Assembly (NCBI GenBank): GCA_047621665.1
Contig: JBLHMB010000015.1
Coordinates: forward strand, 1 to 64,000
Direction of reading: 5' to 3'
DNA: 64,000 nt
Origin: Actimicrobium sp047621665
Lineage (GTDB): Bacteria > Pseudomonadota > Gammaproteobacteria > Burkholderiales > Burkholderiaceae_D
The position numbers and the translations under genes are program-made. The notes below the pieces were generated by a model that had not been told where the DNA came from, ran no database searches, and worked only from the letters and a program-made list of their open reading frames with translations. Below, piece by piece: positions 17,544-25,148 of the stretch (positions within the stretch are counted from its first letter, which is position 1; each line of letters opens with the position of its first letter).

Positions 17544-19283
17544 ATGCGCCCCGGAGTCGGGTTTAAATTGGGGATCTGGTTGGCGCTATTCGGTATCCTG
17601 TCGACGGCGCTGACGGGTTATTACGCTTATTCAAAAAGTAGAGAATTGCTAATTTCGGCAGCGGAAGACAAGTTGTTGACCGCCACGGACGTCGTGGGAC
17701 AGCGATTTCTCGACGCGCTGATACCGATTACCGAAGACCTCCGCATGATCGTCTCGTTACCTGCAATGACGGCATTAGCTGATGGTGTCGCCGGCGCGGA
17801 CGGTGCACAACGCAACAAGGCCAAGTTAGAAGAGGTCTTTGCCAGCATGGTTAAGTCGCGCGTCGATTATGTCCAGCTGCGGGTTATCGGCGTGGCCGGT
17901 TTCGGCAGAGAGTTGATCCGGACAGACAGGACTAGCAGCGGGATCGAGGCGGTCAATAACGACGACCTGCAGGAGAAAGCACACTTTCCTTATATGTTTG
18001 AGGCAGTCAAGATGCCTGCGGGAGAGTTTTATTTTTCGAAGATTAATCTTAATCGCGAGCGGCATTGGCAAGACGGATTCGATACGCCGACCTTGCGGAT
18101 TGCCACGCCGGTGCGCGGCCTCGATGGCAGGGTGTTTGGTATCGTGATTGTCAATGTCGATCTCAATCGTCTTTTCAACCGGTTGCGCAGCAACCTGCCG
18201 GGCAATATTGCCCTTGTCCTGACCAACGACGAGGGCGACTATTTGATTCACCCTGATCAGCGCAAGACCTTTGGTTTTGACCATGGACGGCGCGTTCTCA
18301 TTCAGGAAGATATCGGGGAGATCAAGACCTTGCTTAAGCCAGGTCCGGTCAGGCACTTGTTGACACGTACAAGCGTGGGTTCGCACGATGTTGCCAATGC
18401 AGGTGCCTTCGTCAGGATACCGTTCGGGAGCACGAGCCAACCTTATTTCGTCCTGCTGGGACTGCAAACACCACTCAGTATCGTGCTGCGCGATAGCAAA
18501 TTTCTGGGAGTGACCATCATCCAGATTACGGTGCTATGCAGTCTGGCTGCTGCGTGCCTGTCTTTCTTGCTGTCATTCGTGCTGGCCAAACCCTTAAATG
18601 CGATGGCAACAGCAGTCAAGCAATTCGAGGCTGGTAAAGTCATCACCAGTTTGCCGACCGAACGGGACGATGAAATTGGCTATCTGGCACGCAGTTTTCA
18701 GCACATGAGTAAGCGGCTCAGTAGCCAGGTAAGTGATCTGCAGGCACGCGAACAAAGTTTACAGTATCTGGCCCATCACGATCAATTGACCGGGTTGCCG
18801 AACCGGACGATGTTTCAGCAAGCGCTGGCCGCAAAGATTGACCAGGCCAATGTTGATGAGAGCCGTTTTTGCCTGATGTTCATCGATCTTGACAAGTTCA
18901 AGCAGGTGAACGACCAGTTGGGTCATGTGGTCGGTGATCAGGCCTTGCAACTGGCCGCGTTGCGGATGCGGGCATCGGTGCGCAATGAAGATGTTGTTGC
19001 ACGGCTGGGTGGCGATGAATTTACTATTCTGGTGAGCGATTTCCAGCACGAGTCCGATGTCACTGTCATTGCACAAAAACTGATTCATGTATTTGATCAG
19101 TCGTTCATTGTCGATGGCCATGAGTTTGAGATGACCTGCAGCATTGGTATCAGCATGTTCCCGCAGGATGGCAAGGATGCCGATCAGTTGCTCATTGCTG
19201 CGGACGCGGCAATGTACCGCGCCAAACTGGGTCAGCGCAGCATGCTGGAGTGGTTTAGCGATCTGCCGGATGGTGCTGCTTAA
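17544..19283 (+). CDS. membrane diguanylate cyclase (dCache-like / HAMP / GGDEF)
   Basis: A 579-residue sensor that makes cyclic di-GMP. TM1 spans about residues 6-26 and is followed by a long periplasmic region (about 30-315) that looks like a Cache sensor (HFPYMFEAVKMPAGEFYFSKINLN, LRIATPVRGLDGRVFGIVIVNVD). TM2 lies at about 318-342, then a HAMP segment, DLQARE coiled coil and the GGDEF domain. The domain has the active-site motif GGDEF near 489 and an intact RxxD inhibitory site (RNED). There is no EAL domain. An alternative TTG start at 17535 overlaps the upstream stop. Coupling to the PotD-like gene suggests the periplasmic domain receives the ligand-bound protein. Confidence 0.87.
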   Translation: MRPGVGFKLGIWLALFGILSTALTGYYAYSKSRELLISAAEDKLLTATDVVGQRFLDALIPITEDLRMIVSLPAMTALADGVAGADGAQRNKAKLEEVFASMVKSRVDYVQLRVIGVAGFGRELIRTDRTSSGIEAVNNDDLQEKAHFPYMFEAVKMPAGEFYFSKINLNRERHWQDGFDTPTLRIATPVRGLDGRVFGIVIVNVDLNRLFNRLRSNLPGNIALVLTNDEGDYLIHPDQRKTFGFDHGRRVLIQEDIGEIKTLLKPGPVRHLLTRTSVGSHDVANAGAFVRIPFGSTSQPYFVLLGLQTPLSIVLRDSKFLGVTIIQITVLCSLAAACLSFLLSFVLAKPLNAMATAVKQFEAGKVITSLPTERDDEIGYLARSFQHMSKRLSSQVSDLQAREQSLQYLAHHDQLTGLPNRTMFQQALAAKIDQANVDESRFCLMFIDLDKFKQVNDQLGHVVGDQALQLAALRMRASVRNEDVVARLGGDEFTILVSDFQHESDVTVIAQKLIHVFDQSFIVDGHEFEMTCSIGISMFPQDGKDADQLLIAADAAMYRAKLGQRSMLEWFSDLPDGAA

Positions 19284-19296
19284 AAAATAGCAATAA

Positions 19297-19325
19297 AAAA
19301 AGCCGCCCGGCGCAGCGAGCGGCTT
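19297..19325. terminator. bidirectional terminator between cyclase and Tim44-like genes
   Basis: AAGCCGC / GCGGCTT stem with flanking A run on the left and TTGT on the right. It sits between two convergent genes. Confidence 0.75.
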
Positions 19326-19344
19326 GTCGTTTGACTTTGGCGTA

Positions 19345-20256
19345 TCAGCTCAGCTGCTGTATGCCTGCCAGCACCCAACCGCCCTGACCATTTTGTGGCT
19401 TTGACAGATTCCAGACTTCCTGAAACGCCTCTGCAGGTGCGGCATCCGACTCCTTAATCAGGCCCGAAAACTTGACGCTGGCCAGATGGTCATCGTCGAC
19501 CATCTCCATACCCAGCAATTCGGCATCGAGTTGCACCACGTCCGTGTGGCTTTTGGAGGGGCCGCGTTCCTGAATCTGCAAGCGCAACTCGGCAAACATC
19601 CCGGGTGTGGTGAATTCACGCAGATCGTTGATGTTGGCGCTGTCCCAGGCGGATTGCAGGCGTACAAAATATGTTTTTGTATGACGCAAGAAACCGTTCG
19701 TATCAAAATCTGCCGGAATACCCCATGGTGCCGGTTGCGCAGTGTGGGCATTGCACTCCGTCGTGCTACCAAAACTTCCGCTGACCGGGTTGCCTTCAGC
19801 CGGCGCGAGACGCGAGCCAATCTCGGGACTGAATCCGGTTTTAGCGGCGCCGGCATAGGCAGGCTGTGTATCGACCTGCCCGGATTGTCGCTTGATCATG
19901 CGGTAAATAAAGAAGCCCGCTGCGGCCAGCAAACCCACCATCAGCAGTGTGCTGATCATGCTGGCCATTGCGCCGCCCAACCCCATGCTCGATAACAGCG
20001 CGCCCAGGCCAAGGCCAAGTAAAGCGCCACCCAGCATGCCGCGCCATGGGCTCGCTGGTTTTGGCGGTGCTGCTGCCGGTGCGCCTGGTCGGGCAGTGCT
20101 GTTGGCCACTGACTGTGACGGCGCCTGACGGCTCACGCTTTGCGACTGCTTGCCAAATGATCCGCCTCCCCCCATGCGTTTTTGCGCTTCGGCTTCCGTT
20201 GCGGTGACGGATAGTGATGTCATGACAATCATCATGGCAACAAAAAATTTCTTCAT
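19345..20256 (-). CDS. Tim44-like domain membrane protein
   Basis: A 303-residue protein with an N-terminal signal (MKKFFVAMMIVMTSLSVTATEAEAQ), a Gly/Ser/Pro-rich stretch (MGGGGSFGKQSQSVSRQAP), two hydrophobic segments (about 70-120, MLGGALLGLGLGALLSSMGL and a second helix) and a C-terminal Tim44-like domain (about 190-303, FLRHTKTYFVRLQSAWDSANINDLREFTTPGMFAEL). Proteins of this build are common in Burkholderiales and Pseudomonadota. They are membrane-associated and their function is unknown. The start has a strong GGAGG five bases upstream. Confidence 0.8.
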   Translation of the reverse strand: MKKFFVAMMIVMTSLSVTATEAEAQKRMGGGGSFGKQSQSVSRQAPSQSVANSTARPGAPAAAPPKPASPWRGMLGGALLGLGLGALLSSMGLGGAMASMISTLLMVGLLAAAGFFIYRMIKRQSGQVDTQPAYAGAAKTGFSPEIGSRLAPAEGNPVSGSFGSTTECNAHTAQPAPWGIPADFDTNGFLRHTKTYFVRLQSAWDSANINDLREFTTPGMFAELRLQIQERGPSKSHTDVVQLDAELLGMEMVDDDHLASVKFSGLIKESDAAPAEAFQEVWNLSKPQNGQGGWVLAGIQQLS

Positions 20257-20478
20257 GATTCCTCCGGAAAATGATGCGCTGTAAAGAGTGCGGTCACAGC
20301 GGCCGTGTTTGAACTCAGGCCGATTGTAGTGGGGGGAGGAGAATTGAAAAAGAGGATATAACTGAACTATTTGTTCTGGAAAACTATTTTATTTCTTGCT
20401 GGATGTCCGTTGCGGACTGCGCTTCTTGCCATCCGACTGTGTTCCGATTTTTGATGCCGCATTGTGCTGCGCTGCGAA

Positions 20479-20505
20479 GCGTCGCCGGGCAGTGCAAGGC
20501 GACGC
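20479..20505. repeat. hairpin downstream of lexA
   Basis: GCGTCGCC and GGCGACGC form an eight-base perfect stem with an 11-base loop, 14 bases beyond the lexA stop. No T run follows on the minus strand, so its terminator role is uncertain. Confidence 0.4.
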
Positions 20506-20518
20506 GCTCAGTCTGGAT

Positions 20519-21181
20519 TCAGTTCCAGCTGCGCAGCAGTCCGACTGCCAATCCTTCAAGGGAAAAATCATCCCGCTCAGGATCGACACGGATGGATTTG
20601 AAATCGGCATTCTCGGGCAGCAGTTCAATCTCCTCCCCGGTCTTGTGGTAACGCTTGATCGTTACATCGTCGCCAAGGCGCGCGACGACAATCTGTCCGT
20701 TGCGGGCGCTGTCGGATTTTTTAACGGCGATCAGGTCGCCGTCGAGGATGCCGGCATCTCGCATCGACATGCCGCGTACCTTCAGCAAGTAGTCAGGTTT
20801 GGCGCTAAACAGGGAAGGGTCGACCTGATAGGTGGCTTCGACATGCTCCAGCGCCAGAATGGGTGATCCGGCGGCAACCCGGCCAATGAGTGGCAAACTC
20901 AGTTGCATCAGCGCCGGATGAGGCAATACAAGTTGACGCGGCTGGCGGTCGCTGGCAAGCTCGGCGGCCGACTTGATCAGCCGGATACCGCGCGAGGTGC
21001 CCGGTGAAATTTCGATGGCGCCTTTGCGAGCCAGTGCTTGCAAATGCTCTTCGGCGGCATTGACCGAGCGAAAGCCAAGCTCTCTGGCGATTTCCGCTCT
21101 TGTCGGCGGAAATCCGGTGTTGGTGATCGCATCGCGGATCAGGTTCAAAATTTGTTCCTGCCGCGCGGTAAGTTTGATCAT
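20519..21181 (-). CDS. lexA: SOS repressor LexA
   Basis: A 220-residue repressor and self-cleaving protease. The winged-helix domain (about 1-70) begins MIKLTARQEQILNLI and includes the recognition helix in PPTRAEIARELGFRSVNAAEEHL. The cleavage bond is Ala104-Gly105 (RVAAGSP), the catalytic serine is Ser138 in GMSMRDAGI and the general-base lysine is Lys175 in VTIKR, 37 residues later as in E. coli LexA. The open frame extends upstream to 21403, but that part covers the operator region. Two SOS boxes in the leader predict autoregulation. It is divergent from rpsF. Confidence 0.96.
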   Translation of the reverse strand: MIKLTARQEQILNLIRDAITNTGFPPTRAEIARELGFRSVNAAEEHLQALARKGAIEISPGTSRGIRLIKSAAELASDRQPRQLVLPHPALMQLSLPLIGRVAAGSPILALEHVEATYQVDPSLFSAKPDYLLKVRGMSMRDAGILDGDLIAVKKSDSARNGQIVVARLGDDVTIKRYHKTGEEIELLPENADFKSIRVDPERDDFSLEGLAVGLLRSWN

Positions 21182-21197
21182 GGTGATGACAGCTTTG

Positions 21198-21213
21198 CTG
21201 TGTGAATAAACAG
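21198..21213. promoter_or_regulatory. LexA SOS box, proximal
   Basis: CTGTGTGAATAAACAG fits CTG-N10-CAG and lies 17 bases from the lexA ATG. Confidence 0.8.
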
Positions 21214-21214
21214 C

Positions 21215-21230
21215 CTGTAGTTTTATACAG
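21215..21230. promoter_or_regulatory. LexA SOS box, distal, over the lexA -10
   Basis: CTGTAGTTTTATACAG (plus strand) fits CTG-N10-CAG. On the minus strand it contains TATAAA, the likely -10 of lexA, so bound LexA would block its own promoter. The two boxes are one base apart (17-base centre spacing), as in other doubly operated lexA genes. Confidence 0.88.
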
Positions 21231-21296
21231 TGGGCAGCCAAATGCAAGTCATTACAAGAGCGACAGGCGCCATTTCCAGGCAAAGAGGCGTAATCA

Positions 21297-21325
21297 TTGA
21301 GTTTTGTCAGCTTTGCGGGTATCCT
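21297..21325 (+). promoter_or_regulatory. candidate promoter of the rpsF operon
   Basis: TTGAGT and TATCCT are separated by exactly 17 bases, about 77 bases before the rpsF ATG. A small stem ACGCC / GGCGT (21357-21372) lies in the leader, where S6:S18 autoregulatory RNAs occur in other bacteria. That regulation is only a possibility here. Confidence 0.45.
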
Positions 21326-21401
21326 TGCCGACTTTCCTCTTCCCACACTCGTCTTGACGCCGGGGTGGGCGTTATTTTCAATCCGTCCAACAGGAGATTG
21401 C

Positions 21402-21770
21402 ATGCGTCATTATGAAATAGTATTTATTGTCCATCCGGATCAGAGCGAGCAAGTGCCCGCCATGATCGAGCGCTACAAGGCTGTTGTTGCAGCCCACAGT
21501 GGCGTTGTTCACCGCGTTGAAGATTGGGGTCGTCGTCAGATGGCTTACCTGATCCAGAAGCTCGCTAAAGCACACTATGTTTGCATGAACATCGAATGCG
21601 ACAACGAGACACTGGTCGAAATCGAAACCGGTTTCAAATTCAATGATGCAGTCCTGCGTCACCTGACCGTCAAGATGAAGCGTGCAGAGACCGCACCTTC
21701 GCCAATGATGAAGGCAGTACAAAAGGAAGATGCGGCCAAGAGCCATCGTTCCGAGGCACCTGCAGCGTAA
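21402..21770 (+). CDS. rpsF: 30S ribosomal protein S6
   Basis: A 122-residue protein, MRHYEIVFIVHPDQSEQVPAMIERY...VHRVEDWGRRQMAYLIQKLAKAHYVCMNIECD, the standard S6 fold with a charged C-terminal tail (KSHRSEAPAA). S6 binds 16S rRNA with S18 in the platform of the small subunit. ATG 21402 has an AGGAG ribosome site. It is first in the rpsF-priB-rpsR-rplI cluster; the open frame upstream to 21297 is leader. Confidence 0.96.
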   Translation: MRHYEIVFIVHPDQSEQVPAMIERYKAVVAAHSGVVHRVEDWGRRQMAYLIQKLAKAHYVCMNIECDNETLVEIETGFKFNDAVLRHLTVKMKRAETAPSPMMKAVQKEDAAKSHRSEAPAA

Positions 21771-21785
21771 TTGTTACCAGGAAGA

Positions 21786-22106
21786 GTGAACCAGCTTCAG
21801 TTTGTTGCCAGTATTGCCGAGCGTGAATTACTACGCTACACACCGGCAGGCATACCGATCGTGTCCGCAAAATTGCAGCACGCCTCAAAGCAAATCGAAG
21901 CCCGGGTAGAACGACAAGTCGAGTTCGAAATTTCTGCCATTGCAGCAGGCGAAATTTCAGGCCGGTTTGATCAAGCCAGACTAGGCGCGATGTTCCACTT
22001 CACCGGTTTCCTGGCTCGCAAGAACCGCAACAGCAAAAGTCTCGTGTTTCACATCATTGATTTCGAACCAACCTCAGATACAGGAGCCTCAAATGGCATT
22101 CGGTAA
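21786..22106 (+). CDS. priB: primosomal replication protein PriB
   Basis: A 106-residue OB-fold protein that starts at GTG 21786 (VNQLQFVASIAERELLRYTPAGIPI) behind AGGAAGA. PriB is a dimeric single-strand DNA-binding protein that aids PriA in restarting stalled replication forks. Its place between rpsF and rpsR is conserved in beta- and gammaproteobacteria. Its last 14 bases overlap rpsR. Confidence 0.92.
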   Translation: MNQLQFVASIAERELLRYTPAGIPIVSAKLQHASKQIEARVERQVEFEISAIAAGEISGRFDQARLGAMFHFTGFLARKNRNSKSLVFHIIDFEPTSDTGASNGIR

Positions 22107-22383
22107 AAAATTCGACAAGAACAAGCTCAAGCTTAAAGAAAAACGCAAACAACAGAATCCATTGTTCAAGCGTAAGAAATTCTGCCGCTTCACCGCTGCA
22201 CACGTGGAACAGGTCGACTACAAAGACGTCGATACGCTCAAGGATTTCGTTCAGGAAAACGGCAAGATCATGCCAGCCCGCCTGACCGGTACCCGTGCTC
22301 ACTATCAACGCCAAGTCGATACCGCAATCAAGCGCGCACGTTTCCTCGCGCTGTTGCCGTACACCGACCTGCATCACGCGTAA
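22093..22383 (+). CDS. rpsR: 30S ribosomal protein S18
   Basis: A 96-residue basic protein beginning MAFGKKFDKNKLKLKEKRKQQ, with the S18 core FKRKKFCRFTAAHVEQVDYKDVDTLKDF and GKIMPARLTGTRAHYQRQVDTAIKRARFLALLPY. It pairs with S6 on 16S rRNA. The N-terminal basic extension is common in this order. An AGGAGCCTCAA ribosome site lies within the end of priB. Confidence 0.96.
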   Translation: MAFGKKFDKNKLKLKEKRKQQNPLFKRKKFCRFTAAHVEQVDYKDVDTLKDFVQENGKIMPARLTGTRAHYQRQVDTAIKRARFLALLPYTDLHHA

Positions 22384-22420
22384 TTGACGCAAACGTCAAT
22401 TACCCAATTCGGAGAAAAAT

Positions 22421-22873
22421 ATGCAAATCATTTTGTTAGAAAAAGTCATTAACCTTGGCAATCTTGGCGAAGTCGTCAAGGTCAAGGATGGTTATGCCCG
22501 TAACTTCCTGATCCCGCAACGCATGGCGCGTCGTGCAACCACCAGCGCTGTCGCTGAATTCGAAGTCAAGCGCGCAGAACTGGAAAAAATCGCCGCAGAG
22601 AAATTTGCCGAAGCCCAAGCACATGGTGAGAAACTGGCCGGCATGACCGTACAGATCTCGCAAAAGTCGGGTGTCGATGGTCGTTTGTTTGGTTCGGTAA
22701 CCAATGCAGACATCGCTGATGCGTTGACCAAGCAAGGTTTCGCTGTCGAGAAATCGCAAGTGCGTCTGGCAACAGGCCCATTGAAGACCACCGGTGATCA
22801 TCCGATCGCGGTTGCCTTGCACACCGATGTGCTGGTTGAAGTGATCGTTTCAGTACTTGGTCAGCACGCTTAA
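22421..22873 (+). CDS. rplI: 50S ribosomal protein L9
   Basis: A 150-residue protein with the L9 N-domain MQIILLEKVINLGNLGEVVKVKDGYARNFLIP (the RNA-binding motif), a long connecting helix and a C-terminal RNA-binding domain ending HTDVLVEVIVSVLGQHA. Length and ends match the family. A strong GGAGAAAAAT site precedes the ATG, and a terminator follows. Confidence 0.96.
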   Translation: MQIILLEKVINLGNLGEVVKVKDGYARNFLIPQRMARRATTSAVAEFEVKRAELEKIAAEKFAEAQAHGEKLAGMTVQISQKSGVDGRLFGSVTNADIADALTKQGFAVEKSQVRLATGPLKTTGDHPIAVALHTDVLVEVIVSVLGQHA

Positions 22874-22894
22874 TTCTTGCGTTCAGATACTTGC

Positions 22895-22921
22895 AAAAAA
22901 GCCGGATTCGTCCGGCTTTTT
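22895..22921 (+). terminator. intrinsic terminator after rplI
   Basis: AAAAAGCCGGA / TCCGGCTTTTT with a short loop and T run, 22 bases past the stop. It separates the S6 operon from dnaB. Confidence 0.85.
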
Positions 22922-22991
22922 TTACGCCTGTCCGGGTCGTTGTCGCGGTAATATTGCGCGAATGCAGCCCGGAGCAGGCTTGCTCAACGGG

Positions 22992-22997
22992 TATAAT
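22992..22997 (+). promoter_or_regulatory. consensus -10 box next to the dnaB start
   Basis: A perfect TATAAT ends seven bases before the dnaB ATG, so transcription would begin at or next to the start codon. No good -35 lies 16-18 bases upstream. Confidence 0.4.
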
Positions 22998-23004
22998 CCG
23001 GAGC

Positions 23005-24456
23005 ATGAACAAACGTGAACGCTCCGACTCCCGCCCCGATTCAGGGCCGGACTCCCGCCCTGATTTTCGCTCCGGTTCGCGCCCGGACGCACAGCTTGAT
23101 GCCTTACGCGTTCCGCCGCATTCGATCGAAGCCGAACAGTCTGTGCTGGGCGGTCTGTTGCTCGACAACGCCGCCTGGGACAGGATTGCTGATTTTGTCC
23201 ATCAGGACGATTTCTATCGCTATGACCACCGGCTGATTTTTCAACATATCGTCAAGTTGATCAATGGCTCCAAACCAGCCGACGTGATCACTGTCTTCGA
23301 GTCACTCACCAGCACCGGCAAGGCAGAAGAAGTCGGTGGCCTGTCCTATCTGAACGCGTTGGCGCAGAACACGCCATCGGCCGCCAATATCCGGCGCTAT
23401 GCCGAGATCGTGCGCGACCGTGGCGTGCTACGCAAGCTGATCACCGTGGCGGATGAAATTTCCGGCCAGGCGTTCAATCCGCAAGGCAAGGAAGTCAAGC
23501 AGATGCTTGACGAGGCCGAATCCAAGATTTTTGCGATTGCTGAAGAAGGCTCGCGCGGCGCGCAGGGTTTCCAGGAAATCCAGCCGCTGCTGACCCAAGT
23601 TGTCGAGCGCATCGACGAGCTCTACAACCGTGACAATCAAAGCGATATTACCGGCGTACCAACCGGATTTGCCGACCTCGACAAGATGACCTCCGGTCTG
23701 CAACCAGGCGACCTGATCATCGTCGCCGGTCGTCCGTCGATGGGCAAGACCGCGTTCTCGATCAACATCGGCGAGAACGTCGCGATCGATACCGGCTTGC
23801 CGGTCGCCGTGTTCTCGATGGAAATGGGCGGCACCCAGTTGGCGATGCGGATGCTGGGCTCGGTTGGTCGTCTCGACCAGCACCGTTTGCGTACCGGAAA
23901 ACTGGCCGACGAAGACTGGCCGCGTCTGACCCATGCGATCCAGAAGATGAATGATGCCCAGCTCTACATCGACGAAACGCCGGCCTTGAATTCGATCGAG
24001 TTGCGCGCACGTTCACGGCGGCTGTCACGCCAGTGCGGCAAGCTCGGCCTGATCATCATCGACTACCTGCAACTGATGTCGGGCAACACCGCCGGCGAAA
24101 ACCGTGCGACCGAAATTTCCGAAATTTCGCGCAGTCTGAAAGGCCTGGCCAAGGAATTAAATTGCCCGGTGATCGCGTTATCACAGCTCAACCGTTCGCT
24201 CGAACAGCGCCCCAACAAGCGCCCGGTCATGTCCGACTTGCGCGAATCCGGCGCCATCGAGCAGGACGCTGACGTGATTCTGTTTATTTATCGTGATGAA
24301 GTCTATAACCCGGACTCGCCCGACAAAGGCACTGCTGAAATCATTATCGGCAAACAGCGTAACGGGCCGATTGGCAGTATCCGTCTGACCTTCCAGGGGC
24401 AGTACACCAAATTCGACAACTACACCGGCAATGCGCCGTTGTATGGCGGCGATTAA
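23005..24456 (+). CDS. dnaB: replicative DNA helicase DnaB
   Basis: A 483-residue hexameric helicase that unwinds DNA at the replication fork. After an unusual Arg/Ser/Pro/Asp-rich leader (about 1-32) comes the conserved N-domain from LRVPPHSIEAEQSVLGGLLLD, then the RecA-like ATPase with Walker A GRPSMGKTAF, GLIIIDYLQLM (Walker B), the VIALSQLNRSLEQRPNKRP sensor loop and DLRESGAIEQDADVILFIYRDE. The core length is normal. The ATG at 23005 has only a GGAG two bases upstream, and the leader residues come from a small imperfect DNA repeat. Confidence 0.95.
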   Translation: MNKRERSDSRPDSGPDSRPDFRSGSRPDAQLDALRVPPHSIEAEQSVLGGLLLDNAAWDRIADFVHQDDFYRYDHRLIFQHIVKLINGSKPADVITVFESLTSTGKAEEVGGLSYLNALAQNTPSAANIRRYAEIVRDRGVLRKLITVADEISGQAFNPQGKEVKQMLDEAESKIFAIAEEGSRGAQGFQEIQPLLTQVVERIDELYNRDNQSDITGVPTGFADLDKMTSGLQPGDLIIVAGRPSMGKTAFSINIGENVAIDTGLPVAVFSMEMGGTQLAMRMLGSVGRLDQHRLRTGKLADEDWPRLTHAIQKMNDAQLYIDETPALNSIELRARSRRLSRQCGKLGLIIIDYLQLMSGNTAGENRATEISEISRSLKGLAKELNCPVIALSQLNRSLEQRPNKRPVMSDLRESGAIEQDADVILFIYRDEVYNPDSPDKGTAEIIIGKQRNGPIGSIRLTFQGQYTKFDNYTGNAPLYGGD

Positions 24457-24477
24457 ACCCTTTTCGAGAGACAGACC

Positions 24478-25104
24478 ATGTTCGGACGACTGATGCCCAC
24501 GGAGGGCAAATTCTTTGAGTTGTTCAACCAGCACGCCGACTTGTGCGTCAAGGGCGCCCGTGAAATGGTTGGCCTGATGACCAATTTCGATGACCTCGAA
24601 ATCCGCGTACACGCGATCGAAGCGATCGAGAAAGAGGCCGACAAGGTCACGCACAATACGATCGAAATGCTGCACATGACCTTCGTCACGCCGCTCGATC
24701 GTGATGACATCCACCAGCTGATCACGCGCATGGATGACATCCTCGACTTGCTCGAGGATGCGGCCCAGACCATCTCGCTCTACGACATCAAAGCCATCAC
24801 GCCGGAAGCCAAACGGCTGGCTGAACTGTGTCTGAGTTGTGCGGAAAAAGTCCAGGCGGCGGTGGCACTGCTGCCCAACATGGATAACTCGCGGGCGATC
24901 ATGGACTTGTGTACCGAGATCGACCGGCTCGAGTCCGATGCGGACCATGTCATGCGTGCCGCGATGTCAAAACTGTTTCGCGACGAACCGGACGTGCGCA
25001 ACCTGATCAAGCTGAAAGCGATCTACGAGATCCTCGAAACCGTCACCGACCGTTGCGAAGATGTCGCCAACATCATCGAAGGCATTGTCCTTGAAAATGC
25101 CTGA
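24478..25104 (+). CDS. DUF47 (PhoU-like) phosphate transport accessory protein
   Basis: A 208-residue all-helical protein, MFGRLMPTEGKFFELFNQHADLCVKGAREM...EKEADKVTHNTIEMLHMTFVTPLDRDDIHQL, of the DUF47/PhoU-like family. The E-x3-D pattern EKEADKVTH and TPLDRDDI are family marks associated with metal binding in PhoU relatives. It stands 44 bases before a PiT transporter gene, the usual pairing, and probably modulates that transporter. Confidence 0.9.
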   Translation: MFGRLMPTEGKFFELFNQHADLCVKGAREMVGLMTNFDDLEIRVHAIEAIEKEADKVTHNTIEMLHMTFVTPLDRDDIHQLITRMDDILDLLEDAAQTISLYDIKAITPEAKRLAELCLSCAEKVQAAVALLPNMDNSRAIMDLCTEIDRLESDADHVMRAAMSKLFRDEPDVRNLIKLKAIYEILETVTDRCEDVANIIEGIVLENA

Positions 25105-25148
25105 TGGGCTCGACCGTTCGATGACGGTTCGTTTTTAGAAAAGACTGC

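Noticed and set aside
20389..20628. A small basic minus-strand ORF after lexA (ending DGKKRSPQRTSSKK)
   Set aside because: It overlaps lexA by about 110 bases in another frame, has no ribosome site and resembles no family I know.
21357..21372. S6:S18 autoregulatory leader RNA as a firm call
   Set aside because: Only a five-pair stem is visible, and the conserved motif could not be confirmed by eye.
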